29,785 nt of DNA from Bacteroides sp. UBA1773. Its GTDB lineage: Bacteria > Bacteroidota > Bacteroidia > Bacteroidales > Bacteroidaceae. Position numbers and translations under genes: made by a program. The stretch lies in the NCBI GenBank assembly GCA_002315285.1, contig DCGR01000018.1:699-30483 (forward strand), written 5' to 3'. A model generated the notes under the pieces. That model had not been told where the DNA came from and did not search any database. It worked only from the letters and a program-made list of their open reading frames with translations. Of the stretch, positions 7,310-16,354 are shown one piece after another. Every line of letters begins with the position of its first letter. The stretch's first letter is position 1.

Positions 7310-7702
7310 ATGTCAATCAACAAAGTAATTCTAATAGGTAACGTAGGGCGTGATCCTGAAGTACGTTATGTCGATAAGGATGTAGCCGTCGCACAATTTC
7401 CCCTTGCTACCAGCGAGCGTGCTTACACTTTGCAGAATGGCACTCAGGTGCCCGAACGGACAGAATGGCACAATATCGTGCTTTGGCGTGGATTAGCAAA
7501 AGTGGCTGAACAATATGTCCATAAAGGTGATAAGTTATATATTGAAGGGAAGATACGTAGTCGCCAGTATGACGACCAGAATGGAATACATCGTACCATC
7601 GTCGAAATCTTTGCCGACAATATGGAAATGCTTTCAGGTTCGCGCATGCAGCAGACTCAACCCGTCACAACGAGTGAGCAATCTTCTACTCCTCTCGTAT
7701 AA
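7310..7702 (+). CDS. ssb: Single-stranded DNA-binding protein without acidic tip
   Basis: SSB coats single-stranded DNA in replication and repair. The N-terminal OB fold (about residues 1-105) is canonical: MSINKVILIGNVGRDPEVRY, then TEWHNIVLWRGLAKVAEQYV and GDKLYIEGKIRSRQY. The C-terminal tail is short (about 20 residues) and ends SEQSSTPLV. It lacks the acidic DDxPF-like tip that normally binds partner repair proteins, and neither other reading frame supplies one. The gene lies between mutY (12-bp gap) and gldE (20-bp gap). It may be a secondary SSB or one with altered partner binding. The identity is certain, the consequence of the tail is inference. Confidence 0.9.
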   Translation: MSINKVILIGNVGRDPEVRYVDKDVAVAQFPLATSERAYTLQNGTQVPERTEWHNIVLWRGLAKVAEQYVHKGDKLYIEGKIRSRQYDDQNGIHRTIVEIFADNMEMLSGSRMQQTQPVTTSEQSSTPLV

Positions 7703-7722
7703 GCAAACACCAAAATCAACAA

Positions 7723-9048
7723 ATGGACATCGATTCGTTTCTGTCGCTTTTTGATCACATAACCTTTTACATGCCTTCGTTAAATGCGCTAGTCGCTGTA
7801 TCTTTGGCAGCGGTCTTGCTCTTTTGCTCAGGTTTCGTCTCATCGTCTGAAATCGCCTTTTTTTCTTTGTCACCGACCGATAAGAGCAGTCTCGACGAAG
7901 AGTCGGTCAACGATAGTCGTATCCTTTCCCTCTTGAGGGATTCGGAGCGTCTGCTCGCCACCATACTCATAAGCAATAATTTTGTAAACGTGACCATCAT
8001 CATGTTGTGCAATTATTTCTTTGCGGAGACGGTTGACTTTGGCGGTGTGCCCTTGCTGGAATTTTTTGTCATTACGGTTCTTCTGACATTTGTCCTCCTC
8101 CTGTTCGGCGAAATCATGCCGAAGATATATGCTTCCCAACATCCCTTGCGTTTTTGCCGGTTTGCGGCACCCACCATCATGCTACTTCGGAAAATGTGGC
8201 ATCCTCTCTCTTCGTTGCTGATGCGATCGTCTGTGGTTGCCGGGATGCTGTCTGACAAGACGAGCCACAATCTTTCGGCCGACGACCTTGAACAAGCATT
8301 GCAGCTGACTGACAAGAAGGAGATACAGGAAGAAAGCAATATTCTGAAGGGAGTCATCCGTTTCAGCGATGAGAATGTGCGCGAAGTCATGACCTCACGT
8401 CTCGACATGGTGGTGCTCAACATCAAGGATTCGTTCGATAAGGTGCTACGATGTGTGGTCGATAATGTCTATTCGCGTATTCCCGTTTGCGGAAACAACA
8501 TTGATGACATCAAGGGTGTGCTTTACATTAAGGACCTCTTGCCGCATTTGAAAAAGCCGACCACGTTTCATTGGCAGTCGTTGGTGCGGAATGCCTTTTT
8601 TGTTCCCGAGACCAAGATGATTGACGATTTGCTGCGCGATTTCCAGTCCATGAAAATCCACATGGCCATTGTGATTGACGAGTTTGGGGGGACATCTGGA
8701 GTCGTCACGATGGAAGATGTCATTGAGGAGATTGTTGGCGAAATCAACGACGAGTACGATGAAGAGTCGAAGACTTATTCTAAACTTGCCGAAGATACCT
8801 ACGTTTTCGAAGCCAAGACGCTTCTTTCAGATTTTTATAAGATCTTGAGGATCGATGATGACATTTTCAAAGATGTGGAAGGTGATGCCGATACGTTGGC
8901 CGGCTTACTTTTGGAATTGAAAGGTGATTTTCCTACGTTGCATGAGAAAATCGATTACGGACATTTCCACTTTGAGATTCTTGAGTTGGACTCCCGTCGA
9001 ATTCTCAAGGTCAAGGTCGTTTTCTCGCCTGTCAGGCAGATCCCATAG
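7723..9048 (+). CDS. gldE: Gliding-motility-associated GldE, CNNM/CorC-type membrane protein
   Basis: The 441-residue protein has an N-terminal membrane region (about residues 20-160) of the DUF21/CNNM type, containing SGFVSSSEIAFFSLS. A CBS domain pair follows (about 200-325, from VREVMTSRLDMVV to GTSGVVTMEDVIEEIVGEI). The C-terminal CorC_HlyC domain (about 345-438) may bind transport substrates. Proteins of this kind handle divalent cations. The order mutY-ssb-gldE is a conserved Bacteroidota arrangement, and GldE is linked genetically to the gliding machinery in Flavobacterium. In non-gliding Bacteroidales its role is not settled. No other gld genes are visible here. The asparaginase gene converges on it with a 47-bp gap. 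Confidence 0.88.
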   Translation: MDIDSFLSLFDHITFYMPSLNALVAVSLAAVLLFCSGFVSSSEIAFFSLSPTDKSSLDEESVNDSRILSLLRDSERLLATILISNNFVNVTIIMLCNYFFAETVDFGGVPLLEFFVITVLLTFVLLLFGEIMPKIYASQHPLRFCRFAAPTIMLLRKMWHPLSSLLMRSSVVAGMLSDKTSHNLSADDLEQALQLTDKKEIQEESNILKGVIRFSDENVREVMTSRLDMVVLNIKDSFDKVLRCVVDNVYSRIPVCGNNIDDIKGVLYIKDLLPHLKKPTTFHWQSLVRNAFFVPETKMIDDLLRDFQSMKIHMAIVIDEFGGTSGVVTMEDVIEEIVGEINDEYDEESKTYSKLAEDTYVFEAKTLLSDFYKILRIDDDIFKDVEGDADTLAGLLLELKGDFPTLHEKIDYGHFHFEILELDSRRILKVKVVFSPVRQIP

Positions 9049-9095
9049 ATTGGTTCGTGTTGGCTGCTGGATTTTTTTTTTTGAAAAGTCTGGTT

Positions 9096-10127
9096 CTATA
9101 GCGTGAATTCCCCGCATAGGGGTGTGTTCATCAGTCTTGTTATCTCGTCAGCTGCTTTCCCCTCGCCAAGCAGGAACATGAGTTTGGTAAGAACAGATTC
9201 CACCGTACAGTCATGTCCGCTGATTACTCCCGCGTCCAGCAAGTGGAGTCCCGTCTCGTAGCGTTGCATCTCCACGGATCCGGTCAGACATTGGCTGATG
9301 TTGACCACAACGATCCCGCGTTGCTGAGCTTCTTTCAGCGTATCTACAAGCCACTTCTTTTGTGGGGCGTTTCCAGAGCCGTAGGTCTTCAGCACTACGG
9401 CTTTCAGACCTTCGATGCCGAGCACACGTTTTACCACATTCTCTTGGATGCCAGGGAAAAGGGTAAGGGTCAGTACGTTGGTGTCGAACTTGTAATGAGG
9501 TGTGAGTTGTCCTCCTTGGTGATGAAGAATGGCGTTGTGGTTGTATTTGATGTGTGTGCCTGCAGTCGCAAGGGATGGATAGTTGTACGAGCGGAATGCG
9601 TTGAATCCTTCGGCGTTAATTTTGGTTGTGCGGTTGCCCCGTAGCAGTTGGTTCTCAAAGAATATGCACACTTCGGACACCGCAGAATGCCCGTCTTCCG
9701 TTTTTGCGGCGGCAATCTCTATGGCGGTAATCAGATTCTCCTTGCCATCGGTGCGAAGCATCCCGATAGGTAACTGGCTGCCAGTCAGTACCACAGGCTT
9801 TTGCAGGTTTTCAAGCATGAAACTCAGTGCTGATGCCGTATATGCCATAGTGTCTGTACCATGCAAAATCACGAAACCGTCGTAAAGGTTGTAGTTGTCA
9901 GCGATGATTTCAACCAGTTTTCTCCAGAACTTAGGTTCCATGTCCGATGAGTCCATGGGTGGATTGAACGAGTAGGTGTCGATGTGATAGGCAAACTGGG
10001 TCAGTTCGGGCACATTAGCCTGTAGCTGGTTGAAGTCGAACGCCTCCAAGGCTCCTGTGTCGTGGTTCTTTCTCATTCCAATAGTTCCACCCGTGTATAT
10101 TAACAAAATGTCAGTGTTTCCTTTCAT
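9096..10127 (-). CDS. ansA: Type I (cytoplasmic) L-asparaginase
   Basis: The enzyme hydrolyses L-asparagine to aspartate and ammonia. With the ATG at 10127 it has 343 residues, the normal length for type I. The catalytic threonines are visible: T15 in YTGGTIGM and T91 in HGTDTM, followed by D92, matching E. coli AnsA numbering almost exactly. The triad block QLPIGMLRTDGKENL lies at about 118-132. No signal peptide is present, which fits the cytoplasmic type. The frame extends upstream to an ATG at 10202, but a -7 box (TATATTTG) lies at 10157-10164, inside that extension, so the shorter start is preferred. Confidence 0.93.
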   Translation of the reverse strand: MKGNTDILLIYTGGTIGMRKNHDTGALEAFDFNQLQANVPELTQFAYHIDTYSFNPPMDSSDMEPKFWRKLVEIIADNYNLYDGFVILHGTDTMAYTASALSFMLENLQKPVVLTGSQLPIGMLRTDGKENLITAIEIAAAKTEDGHSAVSEVCIFFENQLLRGNRTTKINAEGFNAFRSYNYPSLATAGTHIKYNHNAILHHQGGQLTPHYKFDTNVLTLTLFPGIQENVVKRVLGIEGLKAVVLKTYGSGNAPQKKWLVDTLKEAQQRGIVVVNISQCLTGSVEMQRYETGLHLLDAGVISGHDCTVESVLTKLMFLLGEGKAADEITRLMNTPLCGEFTL

Positions 10128-10156
10128 GTTGTTTGTGCTTAATTGAAATTCTGGCA

Positions 10157-10164
10157 CAAATATA
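10157..10164 (-). promoter_or_regulatory. Predicted -7 box of ansA
   Basis: On the minus strand this reads TATATTTG, an exact TAnnTTTG match 29 bases before the ATG at 10127. No clear -33 TTG is seen 20 bp upstream. It argues against the longer ansA start at 10202. Confidence 0.55.
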
Positions 10165-10300
10165 GTAAAAACATTACATATTATCATATAGTTGATAAGC
10201 ATATCTGAAATATCGTATGAATCCTATGCTATGTATAATCATCGAACTATGAAGGTACAAGGTTCAATTCCTTATTCCAGACACTGAAAACACCCTTTTA

Positions 10301-10332
10301 TTTGCATATTCCAATTACGATACTTAATTTTG
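10301..10332 (+). promoter_or_regulatory. Predicted promoter of the exported-protein pair
   Basis: TTTG at 10301-10304 and TAATTTTG at 10325-10332 match both Bacteroidota promoter elements with a 20-bp spacer. The gene start lies 40 bases below. No similar box is visible in the 52 bp before the following gene, so one transcript probably covers both. Confidence 0.68.
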
Positions 10333-10372
10333 CCACAGTATTCACGCAATAATATCTACAGCAGAATAAATC

Positions 10373-12310
10373 ATGAAAAAAATCATCCTTACAATCGTCA
10401 TCCTCATTCTTTCGGCGTATCCGTTTGCTTGTTGGGGAAATGCCCCTGCAGAAGCCTCCGCAAAGCCGCCATTTAAAATGATTATTCGTCTCTGGTCCCA
10501 ACATCATACCGACTCCTTGGCAAGCCAAGAACTGATAACTGCATTGAAGCACTATCCGGGTTTCTGCGATGAGGTGTGGTTTCTGACCGAAACGCCAACA
10601 CTTCAAGACATGGAAATGCATCGCCGTTCCGCCGACAAGATGGGCAAGATGGCAAACACTTTGCGACAGATGGGCATTATTCCTAGTTTTCAGTTCATCA
10701 GCGTGGGACATGGCGATGTGGCTGGCATCATGCCCGACACCAATCTTGTTTGGAAAAGGGCCGTGGGTCCTGGAGGCGAGCAGACCTTGACACAAAGCTG
10801 TCCCCGACAGCCAGCGTTCCTCCGCCATCTGGAGAAGGTCATGGCCATATACGCCCAGCAGGTGCAACCTTACGGAGTTTGGATTGACGATGACCTGCGC
10901 ATCACCCACCATTCCCCAGCACCTTCCATCTGTTATTGCGACGATTGCATCAACCTATTTAACGAGCAATACGGCTACCATTTCACCCGCCTTTCGCTCG
11001 TCAGTGCCCTCGCGCGCAATGCAGACCAAGGGAAGCTACGTGGGCAATGGATCCGCTTCGGCCAAGAGTCACTTGCTGGAGTGGCTGCCGTAGCTGCCCG
11101 TGGGGTACATTCTGTTTCGCCTGCCACACGCATGGGGTTGCAACACGTCAACTTCCATCGCTCGTATCTCGAGGGCTACGATTGGAACCCCATTTTCGAT
11201 GCTATGGAGCGAGAGACGCATCTGGAGCCTCTGAGTCGCCCAGCAAATGGATTCTACAGCGATGCCGCCCCACGTGGAATGTTTGTGAAGGGGTTGGACA
11301 TGGCACGCCAGATACGACGCCTGAACGGCAATATCACCGAGATCTCACCCGAGATAGAGGGATACATGCACCGTTTCTCGGGGAAAAGTCCCCATGGCAT
11401 CTGCATCGAGACCATGTACTATCTGGCGATGGGAGCCACGCAGATGTCGTATGCAGTGATCTGTACGGGCGAAGAACCCATGTCATGGTATGCCAACCAT
11501 TATTTCAAGCACCTGCAACGCTGGCATGAGTTCGCTCGCGAGTATGCTGACTACAATTGGGGCACACAGCCTGGAGGCATTGACCCATACCTCAGCCCCA
11601 CGATGTACACGACCACCGAGAGCCCCGACAACGACCCGTTTGCTTGGGCATCGTGCAATTCGGGCGATTACATCTATGAACTTGCCGCACTCGGCCTGCC
11701 TTTCTGTCCGGATGGCAAGCAACCCGCAGCGCTGATGATTGATAAGGCTGGGCTACAACGGATGACCGATGCCGAGATTGTAGCGCTTTCGCGCCAGCAC
11801 GATATGGTGTTCGACAAGAATGGGTGGACAGAAATCGGCATGAGAGGGCTTGCCCACAACTGGAGTCCTACCCATTCTTCCTTGGATGATTCGGGCGACG
11901 TTTTGTGTCTTGAGACCACCGAAGGTCGGCGCGCCGTGGTCATCGATTTTGCAATCCCATCCAATGGTATCAGTAGCCGTAACTGGCAGCAACGCGTCAA
12001 CGCCATCGACTGGGCTGCACGCAACCGGTTGCCGGCTGTTTTGGAGAGTCCCGCTCAGGCCGCAATGGTTCCACGAATCGACGGGAAAGACCACTTGCGC
12101 TCGGTAGCTCTCTTGAACTGCACTATCTCGGAGGAGGAAAACTATGTAGTCCGACTGCGTTTGGGCGATGGACAGGAGTTGAAGCAACTGACTTGGCATC
12201 GCAATGGACACGATACCATCGTGTTGCAGCCCCAACGCGAGGGAGATGACGTGTTGGTCACAATCCCCCGACTCGACGGATGGGACTTCGGATGGATCAA
12301 AGTTGAGTGA
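10373..12310 (+). CDS. Exported protein of unknown function, glycoside-hydrolase-like barrel suspected
   Basis: The 645-residue protein begins with a signal sequence (KK then a hydrophobic run, about residues 1-22). Cys20 follows PFA, so lipid attachment is possible but the lipobox is poor. I do not recognise the family with certainty. Features that suggest a TIM-barrel carbohydrate-active enzyme are VWIDDDLR at about 169-175, followed by a C-x-C-x2-C cluster at 187-192 (CYCDDC), and the block EISPEIEGYMHRFSGKSPHG in the middle of the protein, rich in conserved-looking acidic and aromatic residues. The last 100 residues look like a beta-rich domain. The next gene, 52 bp downstream on the same strand, encodes a BNR_4 lipoprotein, and the pair probably degrades a polysaccharide at the cell surface. 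The coding sequence is certain, the function is inference. Confidence 0.75.
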   Translation: MKKIILTIVILILSAYPFACWGNAPAEASAKPPFKMIIRLWSQHHTDSLASQELITALKHYPGFCDEVWFLTETPTLQDMEMHRRSADKMGKMANTLRQMGIIPSFQFISVGHGDVAGIMPDTNLVWKRAVGPGGEQTLTQSCPRQPAFLRHLEKVMAIYAQQVQPYGVWIDDDLRITHHSPAPSICYCDDCINLFNEQYGYHFTRLSLVSALARNADQGKLRGQWIRFGQESLAGVAAVAARGVHSVSPATRMGLQHVNFHRSYLEGYDWNPIFDAMERETHLEPLSRPANGFYSDAAPRGMFVKGLDMARQIRRLNGNITEISPEIEGYMHRFSGKSPHGICIETMYYLAMGATQMSYAVICTGEEPMSWYANHYFKHLQRWHEFAREYADYNWGTQPGGIDPYLSPTMYTTTESPDNDPFAWASCNSGDYIYELAALGLPFCPDGKQPAALMIDKAGLQRMTDAEIVALSRQHDMVFDKNGWTEIGMRGLAHNWSPTHSSLDDSGDVLCLETTEGRRAVVIDFAIPSNGISSRNWQQRVNAIDWAARNRLPAVLESPAQAAMVPRIDGKDHLRSVALLNCTISEEENYVVRLRLGDGQELKQLTWHRNGHDTIVLQPQREGDDVLVTIPRLDGWDFGWIKVE

Positions 12311-12362
12311 CCACCGAAACATTGGATGATTACATAAACAGCCACTTTAAAATATTACACTC

Positions 12363-13694
12363 ATGAAACATTTATCTTTTGCGTTGTTGGCACTTTCATT
12401 TGTAATGGCCAGCACAAGTTGCAATCAAGCGGAGCAGACCGACGAAAGCGTAGTGGGCTATACCATCTCCGCCTTTCCTGTGGGACCGGCACTTTACACG
12501 GCAGGAAACCGACAGTACGTGGCCTTCTACGACTCACTTCACCAAATGACACTGGCACAACGCACGCTGCCCGATGGAGCGTGGCGTTACTTCACCCTCG
12601 ACGAGAAGGTGAAGTGGGATAGCCACAACTACATCACCATGCGGATGGACGACAAGGGCGTAATGCACTTGTCGGGCAACATCCATGCATCGCCACTGGT
12701 TTATTTCCACAGCGATGCGTCGGGCGACATCGAGACCTTCCGCCGTGCCACCCCCATGGTGGGCGAGAATGAGGAACGCACTACTTATCCGCAATTCATG
12801 AAACTCGACGATGGTCGGTTCCTGTTCCATTATCGCGACGGAGGAAGCGGCAACGGCAATGAAATTTACAACATCCTGCAGCCCGATGGCTCTTGGAAAC
12901 GCTTGCTCGACAAGCCCCTTACCGACGGTGAGGGACTCATGAACGCCTACATGTCTGGACCAGCAAAAGGACCTGACGGAAAGTTCCACCTCATTTGGGT
13001 GTGGCGCGACACTCCCGACTGTGCCACCAACCACGACCTGAGCTACGCTTGCTCACCCGATCTCGTGAACTGGCAGGATGCTCAGGGTAACCCGATGGAA
13101 TTGCCACTGATGCTGTCACAACGGTCGCTCATTGTCGATCCCATCCCGGCTGGAGGCGGCACCATCAACGGAGGTCAACGCTTGTTCTTCGATGCTGACA
13201 ATCACCCCATGATAGTGTATCACAAGTATGACGAGAACCGCCACACGCAACTCTACATTACGCGATTCGATAAGGGCGAATGGCACATGAAGAAGATAAC
13301 CGACTGGGATTTCTGCTGGGACTTTCACGGAAATGGCTCCATGATTAATGAGCTGCTCATCTACGCTCCCGCCTTCAACCAGCAAGGGGAGCTGGAACTG
13401 TCATACATGCGCTTCGACCCTGCCACCAACAAGCGTTGGAGTAATGTGCTGACACTCGATGCCACTACCCTCGAGGTGAAAAGCGAGAAACCCATGCCCG
13501 AGCAGAAACACGACCCGCAGGCTGACGTGGAAAGCACGTTCCCCGGCATGAGGGTGAATTTCACCGGCGATTCGGGTGACGGTGGCTACCGCCTGCGCTG
13601 GGAGTCACTTGAAGCCAATCGCGACCGCAAGCCCGAAGGCGACCTTCCACCCGCTTCGATGCTCAAGGTACTGAAAGTGGACGATAAGAAGTAA
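12363..13694 (+). CDS. BNR_4 family beta-propeller lipoprotein, putative polysaccharide lyase or glycosidase
   Basis: The 443-residue protein has a lipoprotein signal with Cys20 (VMASTSC-NQAEQTDE); the acidic residues after the Cys fit the surface-export signal of Bacteroidota lipoproteins. The body resembles BNR_4 (PF15892) seven-bladed propellers. Typical blocks are WDSHNYITMRMDDKGVMHLS (about 80-99), IHASPLVYFHS, TYPQFMKLDDGRFLFHYRDG (about 141-160) and NHDLSYACSPDLVNW. Relatives include ulvan lyases (PL24/PL25) and the PL42 rhamnosyl-glucuronate enzymes, and the histidines in the DSHN and NIHASPL blocks are candidate catalytic residues. The exact substrate cannot be read from the sequence. 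It follows the 645-residue exported protein gene by 52 bp, so co-expression is likely. No SusC/SusD genes lie beside it. Confidence 0.8.
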   Translation: MKHLSFALLALSFVMASTSCNQAEQTDESVVGYTISAFPVGPALYTAGNRQYVAFYDSLHQMTLAQRTLPDGAWRYFTLDEKVKWDSHNYITMRMDDKGVMHLSGNIHASPLVYFHSDASGDIETFRRATPMVGENEERTTYPQFMKLDDGRFLFHYRDGGSGNGNEIYNILQPDGSWKRLLDKPLTDGEGLMNAYMSGPAKGPDGKFHLIWVWRDTPDCATNHDLSYACSPDLVNWQDAQGNPMELPLMLSQRSLIVDPIPAGGGTINGGQRLFFDADNHPMIVYHKYDENRHTQLYITRFDKGEWHMKKITDWDFCWDFHGNGSMINELLIYAPAFNQQGELELSYMRFDPATNKRWSNVLTLDATTLEVKSEKPMPEQKHDPQADVESTFPGMRVNFTGDSGDGGYRLRWESLEANRDRKPEGDLPPASMLKVLKVDDKK

Positions 13695-13799
13695 CATGTG
13701 CGATTTGGTGTGCGTGAAGGACGGCGTATGTGCTAAGACTCGTTGTATCGGAAAAGGTAATCGTGCAAGCGGCATCTACTGACTGCGCGAACATAAAGG

Positions 13800-13820
13800 A
13801 GAGGCGACCACCTCGCCTTT
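13800..13820. terminator. Weak hairpin between convergent genes
   Basis: AGAGGCGA (13800-13807) pairs with TCGCCTTT (13813-13820) around a 5-nt loop, with one G-T pair. There is no T run on either side, so intrinsic termination is doubtful. It lies between two convergent genes in a 226-bp gap that otherwise shows nothing. Confidence 0.3.
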
Positions 13821-13920
13821 ATGATGCATGAAATCAAAAAGTGCGACATGCAGACATCCACAGTGCAAACGGTTGCAAACCGCGTAACATTCTGGTAGGG
13901 ATTGCGTCTCTTCGCTTTCC

Positions 13921-14901
13921 TTACAAGATGGTTTGCATACGTTCCATTGCAATGGCTATTTCGAGAGCCACACTATTGAGGTACGGGACGTTAATGTGAC
14001 ATTGTGTGGGATTCTCCATCAGGTCGCAAAACGCTTGGAATTCGTAGCCTAAGCGGTGGCAACCCTCCGTAGCGCGGAAGGTGACAGGCTCTTCGCCTCT
14101 CAGGTGCATCGTGAACTCCTGAAGCACACTCACCGAGCCCTTCACCTCAATATAGCCTCTTTCGCCTTGTATGCAGCCGAAAGAGTGGCCATCGCTGTCT
14201 TTGGCTGAGCTCAGGCTTGCCACAAAGGTGGGGTAATGGAGTAGCATGGTGCCGCTGGTGTCTATACCGTTGTATCCCGTGTTCTTCATGAAGTATGCCG
14301 TTCGGGGAGGGCCGAACAAGCCTATGAGGAAGCAAAGGTTATATACGTTCAGATCCATGAGCGACCCACCGGCACAGGCAGGGTCGAAGGTGGGTGTCAG
14401 TTCGCCACGCAGATACTTGTCGTAGCGGCTGCTGTACTGGGCATAGCAGCAGTTCACCATGCGTATGGTACCGAGGTGTGGCAGACATTCGTTGATTTTG
14501 AAAAACAAAGGCATGTAGAGCAGACTGTAGGCCGGTAAGCAATACACCCCCCATTGCATGGCAAGGTCGAAGAGCAGTTCCGTTTCAGAGCGGTTGCTTG
14601 CAATGGGTTTTTCCACAATCACATTGTGTCCGCTGCGGACGGCCCGTGCCGCATATTCATAATGTACGTGGTTTGCATTGGCTATATACACGAAATCCGC
14701 TTCCGCTTCGGCCAGCATCCGGTCGTAGTCGGTAAATACGAATCCTGTGCGGGCAAACTGCTGGCATAGGTCGATGGCATGTTCCACGCTCTGCTCGCGG
14801 GCGAAGATACCGGTAACCTCTACCTTGCCTGGCAGTTCACGGTGAAGCATTTCCAACACTTCACCCACAATTTTCCCTGTTCCTACTATGCTTATTTTCA
14901 T
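13921..14901 (-). CDS. Gfo/Idh/MocA family NAD(P)-dependent oxidoreductase
   Basis: The 326-residue protein begins with a Rossmann nucleotide-binding motif (MKISIVGTGKIVGEVLEML) and carries the family signature VIVEKPIASN at about residues 94-103, whose Lys is the usual catalytic residue. The C-terminal half (about 125-320) is the family's beta-sheet substrate domain, with DPACAGGSLMDLNVYNLCFL. Family members oxidise or reduce sugars, inositols or similar polyols with NAD(P). The usual second-half His in the GGGxxxDxGxH motif is replaced: here AGGSLMDLNVYN has Asn at that place, as in a subset of the family. Upstream on the same strand, 131 bp away, is a cytosine-permease-like gene. The substrate is unknown. 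Confidence 0.88.
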   Translation of the reverse strand: MKISIVGTGKIVGEVLEMLHRELPGKVEVTGIFAREQSVEHAIDLCQQFARTGFVFTDYDRMLAEAEADFVYIANANHVHYEYAARAVRSGHNVIVEKPIASNRSETELLFDLAMQWGVYCLPAYSLLYMPLFFKINECLPHLGTIRMVNCCYAQYSSRYDKYLRGELTPTFDPACAGGSLMDLNVYNLCFLIGLFGPPRTAYFMKNTGYNGIDTSGTMLLHYPTFVASLSSAKDSDGHSFGCIQGERGYIEVKGSVSVLQEFTMHLRGEEPVTFRATEGCHRLGYEFQAFCDLMENPTQCHINVPYLNSVALEIAIAMERMQTIL

Positions 14902-15032
14902 ATTTCGTTCCTAATGTTTTCTGCCTGTGCTTGCCTGTTTACACCAAAATAACACAAAATGAGGAAACCATCATAGAAAACCTTCTGAAAATCCATTCTT
15001 TGATGGCATCGACTATCGGTGGCCTTCATCCG

Positions 15033-16289
15033 CTATTCTTTCCCAAGTCTGCCGATGAGGAAGACAATTGCGGCGGTCAGCATCCCATTAATCGATGAAA
15101 TGCCAAAGGTGACACAGTTGGCCACAACGGCACCAATGACTACACCCATTACCGAAAACCAGTCGATGTCGATGATTTTGATGCGGTTGTTGAGGTACGA
15201 TTTGTGATTGGTGAAATAATGCAGGATCAGGATGATGCCAATCGGAGGAAGGGTGCAATTGAGTATGTTGAGCCAATTGCAGAAGTTCCAATAAAGCCAT
15301 ACCGCAGTGAGTGTAGCCACGATGCCGCCCAAAAGCACGATGATACGCTTCGATAGGCCAGTGATGTTGGCTAACCCAAGCCCTACAGAGTAGAGCGCGT
15401 TGTCGTTGGTAGTCCAGATGTTGAGGCCAAGCACGATGACGGCGAAATAGAACAGGTTGAGGTGCAGCATCACCTCGAAAATGTCATTGCCACCCACGTA
15501 GATGGATGAGATTGCTCCAAAGAAGAACATCAACGAGTTGCCCAACAGAAAAGCTGCTACGGTAATGATGGTTGCTGACGTGGCGCTTTTGCCAAAACGT
15601 GTGAAGTTGGGGGTAGCTGTGCCTCCCGACACAAAACTGCCTATTACCATGCCCGCCGCTGCAACAATTGTGAGGTCTTTCGTTCCTTTCGCAAATTGTT
15701 CGATAAGCCCTGTGTCTCCTTGGCGTACGGCCATCACCATGGATACGGTGCCTAATATGGCGACAAGCGGAACGGCTACATAGCTCACCACAGTGAGGCT
15801 TCTGATTCCGAAAAATGCACTTGAGGTCATCAGCACGCCTGCCACCACAACCAGCGAGTAGCCTTGCCAAGGCATGTGGTCAGGGGTCACGTCCAGTCCG
15901 AACAGTTCCTTGGCCACAGGTATGGCGAACATGGCCAGACCTACGCCGAACCATCCCAATTGGGTAAACGAAATCATGGCACTGGGCAGCCAACTGCCAC
16001 GTCGGCCGAAGCTGCGTTGCGCAAGCAGGTCGAGCGACAATCCGCTTTCAGCTCCGATATATCCCAATGCACCTGTATAGGCTCCGAGAATGATACCGCC
16101 CAGCAGTAAAGCTGCCAGAAATCCATTGAAATCCAAACCGTTGGAAAGACTTTGTCCTGCCCACATGCTGGCCGAGAAAAATGTGAATCCCATCATGATC
16201 ATGAATAGGGTGAGGTTGCTGCGACGACTTTTTGCTGGCACTTTACTGTGTTCGTAGTCGTGGGTTTCGGTTTGATTTTTCTGATTCAT
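15033..16289 (-). CDS. NCS1 family cytosine/nucleobase permease (CodB-like)
   Basis: The 418-residue protein has a hydrophilic N-terminal tail (about residues 1-25) and then about twelve hydrophobic segments. It resembles NCS1 permeases of the CodB type: the first helices contain GFTFFSASMWAGQSL, and the helix 3 region has the block SFGRRGSWLPSAMISFTQLGWFGVG typical of cytosine permeases. LGLNIWTTNDNALYSVGLGLAN (in the middle) and the C-terminal PPIGIILILHYF also match. Such proteins import cytosine or related bases with a cation across the inner membrane. The ATG at 16289 was chosen; the frame continues to a TTG at 16358 that overlaps the upstream gene. No cytosine deaminase (codA) is adjacent; instead a phosphoribosyltransferase-like gene lies upstream. 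Confidence 0.85.
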   Translation of the reverse strand: MNQKNQTETHDYEHSKVPAKSRRSNLTLFMIMMGFTFFSASMWAGQSLSNGLDFNGFLAALLLGGIILGAYTGALGYIGAESGLSLDLLAQRSFGRRGSWLPSAMISFTQLGWFGVGLAMFAIPVAKELFGLDVTPDHMPWQGYSLVVVAGVLMTSSAFFGIRSLTVVSYVAVPLVAILGTVSMVMAVRQGDTGLIEQFAKGTKDLTIVAAAGMVIGSFVSGGTATPNFTRFGKSATSATIITVAAFLLGNSLMFFFGAISSIYVGGNDIFEVMLHLNLFYFAVIVLGLNIWTTNDNALYSVGLGLANITGLSKRIIVLLGGIVATLTAVWLYWNFCNWLNILNCTLPPIGIILILHYFTNHKSYLNNRIKIIDIDWFSVMGVVIGAVVANCVTFGISSINGMLTAAIVFLIGRLGKE

Positions 16290-16354
16290 ATTGTTTCGGT
16301 TTTGTTTTGGTTCCTTTTGCTTTTTTGATGATTTATGATGTCCTGTGTTTCGAT

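Noticed and set aside
9072..9082. Run of eleven T residues between gldE and ansA
   Set aside because: It could be a terminator tail, but I found no stable stem directly before it. The run may also be prone to sequence error.
10259..10273. AAGG-TTCAATT-CCTT resembles a tRNA T arm, followed by a near ATTCCA end
   Set aside because: No matching 5' acceptor strand, D arm or anticodon arm could be built from the preceding 70 bases. It is most likely chance, though a decayed tRNA end cannot be excluded.
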